A stretch of DNA of 64,000 nucleotides, from NCBI GenBank assembly GCA_000828075.3, contig JXCB02000039.1:594612-658611 (forward strand), in the 5' to 3' direction. Positions 59,734-64,000 of the stretch are shown here, piece by piece. Numbering within the stretch: position 1 is the first letter of the stretch; every line of letters starts with the position of its first letter. The notes beneath the pieces are model-generated. The model did not search any database, was not told where the DNA came from, and was given only the letters and a program-made list of their open reading frames with translations. Made by a program: the position numbers and the translations under genes. The DNA comes from Tolypothrix campylonemoides VB511288. GTDB lineage: Bacteria; Cyanobacteriota; Cyanobacteriia; Cyanobacteriales; Nostocaceae.

Positions 59734-62700
59734 TTACTCCCACAGCAACACGGAAGGGAGTGATTTTGGACACGCTAGCCTCAGTAATTCATAACCAATT
59801 CCAGCAGTGCCTTGAAAGAAACCAGGGTTGTAAACATCACCGGGAAGTTCGGGAAATAGATAAAAAGCACCGACTTGCTTTGCCCTTGCTACAACCCATG
59901 CCGCCTGTATTTGGACAGTATTCCACAGTTCCGGACGCGACAGTTGGCAGGCTCCGACCAATAGCACCTCCATCCTGCCAAAATTGCCGCAACAAAGATG
60001 GTCGATGTTCTGCAAACCAAACTGTTGAGTCGTATTTAATGCCACTGCAATTTCTTGCCGGATTTCTGCAGTATCAAGAATTTCCAGACCCCCTAAACGA
60101 CCTAAACCAATGCCAGGAGCACCATGACACCAACTGGTCATAAACGAAGGCTTATCCTCCCTCACGTCTTGCCAATTTCCAGCGCTGGGAGAAAATACAC
60201 TGCGTTCGTAGGCGATCGCTTCTTCCGCCGCTTCTAGAAAAACTGTTTCTTGAGTGATTTTGTACAATCGCAGTAAGGCGTAGGCAATGCCTGCCGCACC
60301 ATGAGAAAATCCCGTCGCTAACTTGCCTTCTAGGGTTGCCCAAGCTCTAAATCCAGAATCGCTCTTGGTACGGTTCATCAGCAGGTGATAACCTAAAGCA
60401 GTGGCTCGATCCAGAACAGCTTCATCAGATTCAGCTTGGTAGAAACTTAGTAATCCTAGTATTGCCCCTGCTGCCCTTGCTATCGTGTCAAAGGAGCGAT
60501 CGCCTGCAATGCTTTCCTGAGTTATTAAGGAGGCTGCAAGGCTAGCAATATCCAAAAACGCTGGTTCGTCGAGAAACTGGCTGACCCTTACCAAGGTGTA
60601 AACAATAGACCCTATTTCAGTGCTTCCATTGATACCAATTCGCTTGGTAAATTTACGCTGAAAGTGCGGGTCTGTGATCTGTAAGGATTTTCTCAGGGGC
60701 TGTAAGGCGCTCAGTGCTAAATCTCGAAATTCTGCATCACCAGTAACTTTTGCCAACGCTGCTAAAAATAAAGCAACTCCGCAAACACCGTCATACAACC
60801 CATCGCCCAACGGCTGAAGTTGTAATCGCCCTGCCTTAGGGAGGTAACCCATGCCAATCCAGGTAACACTACCGTCGGCGGCTTGAATTGCTCGTTGTTG
60901 CAGTTCTTTGGCAATTTCCACTGCCTCCTGCACCAATTGTGCTTGTGTCAAGGGAGCAGTTGCATCCAAATCTAAACCAGGATTAACAAACTTACTGGGT
61001 GCGGTATCAGTCATGCCACGAGCAACCTGCGAGTAAAAAGAACCCCGAATAATTGCAATCTGTTGAGCTAAATCTGCATCACTTAGCCTCTGGAGATGAG
61101 AAATCATTCGATTATAACTAGGTTCTTTGAAATATCCCTCAATTATCAAGCCAGGGTTGACTGTCAGGGTATCACTGCTGGAGTCAGCGACAAAGTAAGG
61201 AATATCCATTTGTTCTAAGGCTTGGAGTTCCACTGCTAGCAGTGACCAGACTGGGGGCTTTGCATCGGCTGCCAAAAAAGCCCGACTTAGCACATCAAGT
61301 TGAATACTGCGGTCTACGCCATGCTGTAGAGATTTTGGGTGCAGGGCTTTACCTAGAACATCAGCGTATACTTGGCTATTGCGAAACAAAAACCGTACTT
61401 TCTGATGAGCTAAGGCAGCTAAAGGACGATCAATTGCCAAAAGCGTTTCTCGCCGTTCTCTGAGAAACTGATACATCTGCTGGAAACCATCTACAAGTTC
61501 ATTAACGTATTCATTTGGTGATAGGGTGATATCATTAAGGAAAAGTGTATTAGCTTGGGCTGGCATTATTCCTGACTCATATTCCAGTGCCATGCTGTCG
61601 GTGTTGATGTTCTGCCATTTTTGCATTTGCACAGAAATTTCCCCGCCAACTCCCCCCAAACCACTAATATCGTGAGCATTCCCTCCATCTGCCCCAAATT
61701 CCCATCTCGGCAGTAGTCCAGTTGGCAGCACGGAGTCGAAAAATTGTTGATTTGCCTCGTATTGCGCTCCTCCCACTTCCTCTGTTTTGGGGTCAATCTC
61801 CTGAGCTACAGGCTGCAAAAGGGTTTCCAGGTCTATTAACACTGGGTGTTCGCCACTGGCGATCAGATTTTCCTGATGGCAGTCATTCCCTTGCAGCACG
61901 TAGAGTAGACACAGAAGCATCCCCGCACGTTGGTAGTATCGCTGCGCTGCTGCTTCGTCTTTACAAGGCAAATGCTCTACAAACTCCATCCAGCCGTGAG
62001 TTTTGCAATCAATAACTTTAACTAACTTGAACGGGTGTAGAGACGTTGCATCCGAAAGTTCTACAAAATGCTGATTACACCCAGCTAGTAACTCAAAATA
62101 CGCGGCTTCCAGGCTCAAGCTTCTGGGTTTGTATATTAGTTTTAATCCAGAGGCAAAGGTGAGGGCAATTACAGAGCGTCCCCTATTATGAAGATCCGAG
62201 AGATTCAATTGGATAGCAACGACCTGACCTGTATCTTGGAAGTTTTGCTGAATACTTGGCAAGTCTGATGCTAATCGCTGGAGAAATTCCGCTTTTTCTT
62301 CAACCCAGAGATCCATCGCTGTTGCCACCAACCGAGCTAAAACGCTGTATTTCTGGAAAAATGACAGTAACTTGCTTGTTTTCAGGTCTTCGACAAAGGC
62401 TTGGTACTGCTCATTAGAACCTATGTCTTGTCCTCGTCCCCATAAGAGGGTGAAAGCGGATTGCTTGAGCGCTTTAAATAATGAAAATTCAAGCTTTAGA
62501 GACTGGGTGCAAAGAGACACTAACTGCAATAACAGTTGACGTTCCAGACGTATGTGAACTTCTTCCGACAGCAGTTGCCAAGTAGCACCAACTTGTGCAA
62601 TAACTTTCTGTCGCGCTATGTAGACAAACGGTAGATAAACTTCTTCAAAGGGAATTGGCTTTTCAGCATCCAGACAGCGAGACGTACCAGCGTAGGCTGT

Positions 62701-63033
62701 TTCCCAATCAGTTTGCAAAGCTTCGCGCAAAGTTTGTGTCCAAGAAGGAAGTTGTTGTACCTCGGCAAGACGTCCGTCACCGAGAACATTATTGACAGTG
62801 CTAAAATCCAGACCATCCCAGGTGAGACGTTTGGCAAATTTTTCTGGGTTTCCTTGTGCGACAACCTGACACCACAGTTCCAAGCGGGAGGTAATCAGCT
62901 TTTCGTTAGTTTGGGACTCATTAGGAATGAAGCGTTGATGCGGAGCAGCTTGTCGCAAGACATTGCCCAATCTTTCAGTAAGCGTACTAGCTTGCTCAAC
63001 TATTCTGATTAAATCTTGCTGTGAAACTTCCAT
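59734..63033 (-). CDS. Class II lanthipeptide synthetase LanM 2, CCG type
   Basis: This 1099-residue paralogue of LanM 1 has the same order: DUF4135-type dehydratase (about 160-640; NDCHQENLIASGEHPVLIDL) and LanC-like cyclase (about 710-1095) with WCHGAPGIG (about 969) and LCCGNFGRMEVLL (about 1013). The CCG motif again marks a ProcM-like enzyme. Its 3' flank (GGGCGCGTAGC.ATTGCTGTTT and so on) is nearly identical to that of LanM 1, showing segmental duplication. Unlike LanM 1 it carries the 46-bp element (63120-63165), so the two enzymes may be expressed under different conditions. Confidence 0.95.
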   Translation of the reverse strand: MEVSQQDLIRIVEQASTLTERLGNVLRQAAPHQRFIPNESQTNEKLITSRLELWCQVVAQGNPEKFAKRLTWDGLDFSTVNNVLGDGRLAEVQQLPSWTQTLREALQTDWETAYAGTSRCLDAEKPIPFEEVYLPFVYIARQKVIAQVGATWQLLSEEVHIRLERQLLLQLVSLCTQSLKLEFSLFKALKQSAFTLLWGRGQDIGSNEQYQAFVEDLKTSKLLSFFQKYSVLARLVATAMDLWVEEKAEFLQRLASDLPSIQQNFQDTGQVVAIQLNLSDLHNRGRSVIALTFASGLKLIYKPRSLSLEAAYFELLAGCNQHFVELSDATSLHPFKLVKVIDCKTHGWMEFVEHLPCKDEAAAQRYYQRAGMLLCLLYVLQGNDCHQENLIASGEHPVLIDLETLLQPVAQEIDPKTEEVGGAQYEANQQFFDSVLPTGLLPRWEFGADGGNAHDISGLGGVGGEISVQMQKWQNINTDSMALEYESGIMPAQANTLFLNDITLSPNEYVNELVDGFQQMYQFLRERRETLLAIDRPLAALAHQKVRFLFRNSQVYADVLGKALHPKSLQHGVDRSIQLDVLSRAFLAADAKPPVWSLLAVELQALEQMDIPYFVADSSSDTLTVNPGLIIEGYFKEPSYNRMISHLQRLSDADLAQQIAIIRGSFYSQVARGMTDTAPSKFVNPGLDLDATAPLTQAQLVQEAVEIAKELQQRAIQAADGSVTWIGMGYLPKAGRLQLQPLGDGLYDGVCGVALFLAALAKVTGDAEFRDLALSALQPLRKSLQITDPHFQRKFTKRIGINGSTEIGSIVYTLVRVSQFLDEPAFLDIASLAASLITQESIAGDRSFDTIARAAGAILGLLSFYQAESDEAVLDRATALGYHLLMNRTKSDSGFRAWATLEGKLATGFSHGAAGIAYALLRLYKITQETVFLEAAEEAIAYERSVFSPSAGNWQDVREDKPSFMTSWCHGAPGIGLGRLGGLEILDTAEIRQEIAVALNTTQQFGLQNIDHLCCGNFGRMEVLLVGACQLSRPELWNTVQIQAAWVVARAKQVGAFYLFPELPGDVYNPGFFQGTAGIGYELLRLACPKSLPSVLLWE

Positions 63034-63119
63034 CTATTTGCATCCTGTTTTATTTGAACCCAGAATGTTTGTCCTAATGATACTTGAAGTTGTATTTTAG
63101 AGAATGCAAAGCCTGAACC

Positions 63120-63165
63120 ACAATCCACAATATTTCGGTAAGACTAACAATTTTTCAGCTTCTGC
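63120..63165 (-). promoter_or_regulatory. Shared 46-bp upstream element, copy 4 (LanM 2)
   Basis: On the plus strand it begins ACAATCCACAATATTTCGG and ends CAATTTTTCAGCTTCTGC. It lies 87-132 bases upstream of LanM 2 and aligns to copies 1-3 without gaps. Confidence 0.75.
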
Positions 63166-63219
63166 TTTGTACTTAATGGGAAAACATCAACCTTGAGCGA
63201 ACCACTGGTCTTTGTTACC

Positions 63220-64000
63220 TCACATCTTGCACCTGGAAACATGGATGTCAAAACCGCAACTAAGTGCAAGAGGAATCAATCGCTCAATATGAAGTAAAAG
63301 AAGAGACACAAGTATTTGCGGGAAGATAAATTCAAGTGCGATTTGTGCAGCTTCACCCCAGTCAGGTAAATCTGTAGTGTTGGTTGATAAATAAGCCCAG
63401 TGCGCCAAAATATAAGCAATCAGGGAAAGTAGTAACCAACGATACATACCAAGTAGAGTACCCTGACCAAAGCGATGTAATCCAAACCGATGTTTTGCTG
63501 TTTTAAACCAACCCTCAATCTGCCACCTACGCTTTCCCCACCATTTAATAGTGCTAGCTTTGAGGGGCCTAGTAGACAAAACGAAGCGTTTTTCCAGCTT
63601 GCCTTTATCCCGTTTAAGGTAGTACCAACAAACAGTAACGGTTAGCTTCAAACCAACTAAGCGTACTTGTTGTCCCTGTTTATGTAAATGTCTTAAAACT
63701 CTTCCATCAATTAACTTACGGTTAATGGCTACACCTGTAATTGCATGATATTTAAGCTTGCGTATACCGTGGAGGAATTCCACACTTCCAAAAGCTGTAT
63801 AGGACTAGTATTTGATTTTTGAAAAACCAAATGAGCTAAGAGCTTGCCGTATAAAGGTTTAGTTCTCAGTATACGTAGCAACAATCAAGTATGATTCCTA
63901 TATCTGCTAAAATCATTACCTGAAAGTGTTCAGTTAAAGATTTGGGTAAACGCCTGACTAGCTTTAGCCCTAGCTGCGCGGGTGAGGGAGTACCCTTACC
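63220..64000 (-). pseudogene. DDE transposase (IS4/IS701-like), interrupted and cut by the window end
   Basis: Reading leftward from the window edge, the minus strand gives LVRRLPKSLTEHFQVMILAD, then a 101-bp insertion. It resumes with TAFGSVEFLHGIRKLKYHAI and ends in the typical WWGKRRWQIEGWFKTAKHRF block, with the final catalytic Glu in QIEGWFK. Removing the insertion and one TA restores the frame exactly. The insertion falls right after the probable catalytic Asp of ILAD, so the copy is dead. The 5' part lies beyond the window. Confidence 0.8.
63800..63900. mobile_element. 101-bp MITE inserted in the transposase gene
   Basis: The ends TAGGACTAG and its partner CATGATTCCTA-type arm share the inverted TATAGGA/TCCTATA (63798-63804, 63896-63902) including a duplicated TA target. 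Insert plus one TA is 103 bp, not a multiple of three, and brings stop codons. TATAGGA ends are shared with the 216-bp MITE at 52078, suggesting the same mobilising IS630-like enzyme. Confidence 0.75.

Overview
The window looks like chromosomal DNA of a filamentous, probably heterocyst-forming cyanobacterium (Nostocales-like). Supporting signs are many GCGATCGC (HIP1-type) octamers, a DevB/DevC-type exporter related to heterocyst glycolipid export, PEP-CTERM signals, a DUF7219-type small protein, and intergenic DNA full of short palindromes and MITE-like elements. No rRNA, tRNA or CRISPR array was recognised. Genus assignment is not possible from the sequence alone.

Layout. (1) 1-8.1 kb: the end of rfbB, then rfbC, rfbD and rfbA (dTDP-rhamnose). 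After them come a decayed IS630 transposase, a devC tail, a GAP/Sap-type membrane protein and a devA head. An AT-rich pair follows: NDP-hexose 2,3-dehydratase plus a Gfo/Idh/MocA oxidoreductase, which could divert the dTDP-4-keto-6-deoxyglucose intermediate to a 2,6-dideoxysugar. (2) 8.1-24.6 kb: two small mobile elements, a tetR-devB-devC operon lacking devA, a catalase, a secreted trypsin-like protease, a lipoprotein phosphodiesterase, a sugar kinase/nucleotidyltransferase pair, a glutaredoxin-like protein and cysH. (3) 25-33 kb: an accessory oxidoreductase patchwork (AraC regulator, NAD(P)H-binding protein, four SDRs, a quinone-oxidoreductase-like enzyme). It has gene fragments at its joints and a very GC-rich TetR/SDR cassette with its own promoter-operator.

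(4) 33.2-63.2 kb: a large RiPP (ribosomally made peptide) locus, almost all on the minus strand. It holds a complete NHLP-type export system (two ABC proteins, one with a C39 leader peptidase, plus an HlyD protein) and two LanM lanthipeptide synthetases of the ProcM-like CCG type. There are four intact precursor genes (three Nif11-type, one NHLP-type) and one leaderless precursor remnant. Other members are a radical SAM/SPASM maturase with a coupled 78-residue protein, an LCM-like methyltransferase, an S9 peptidase, a HEXXH protein, a ParA-like ATPase, a permease fusion, a Cache-HAMP sensor and a double cyclic-nucleotide-binding protein. Only the NHLP precursor has core cysteines. Two Nif11 precursors share a YPxYGxP core motif right upstream of the radical SAM gene, which suggests a PlpX/PlpY-like peptide splicease branch beside the lanthipeptide branch.

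Four transcription units of this locus (transport operon, spliceotide-like operon, third Nif11 precursor, second LanM) carry an ungapped 46-bp upstream element. The first LanM and the NHLP precursor carry a second, related 32-bp element. This points to coordinated control of a split RiPP regulon. The window ends in a transposase gene broken at its probable catalytic aspartate by a small TA-flanked MITE.
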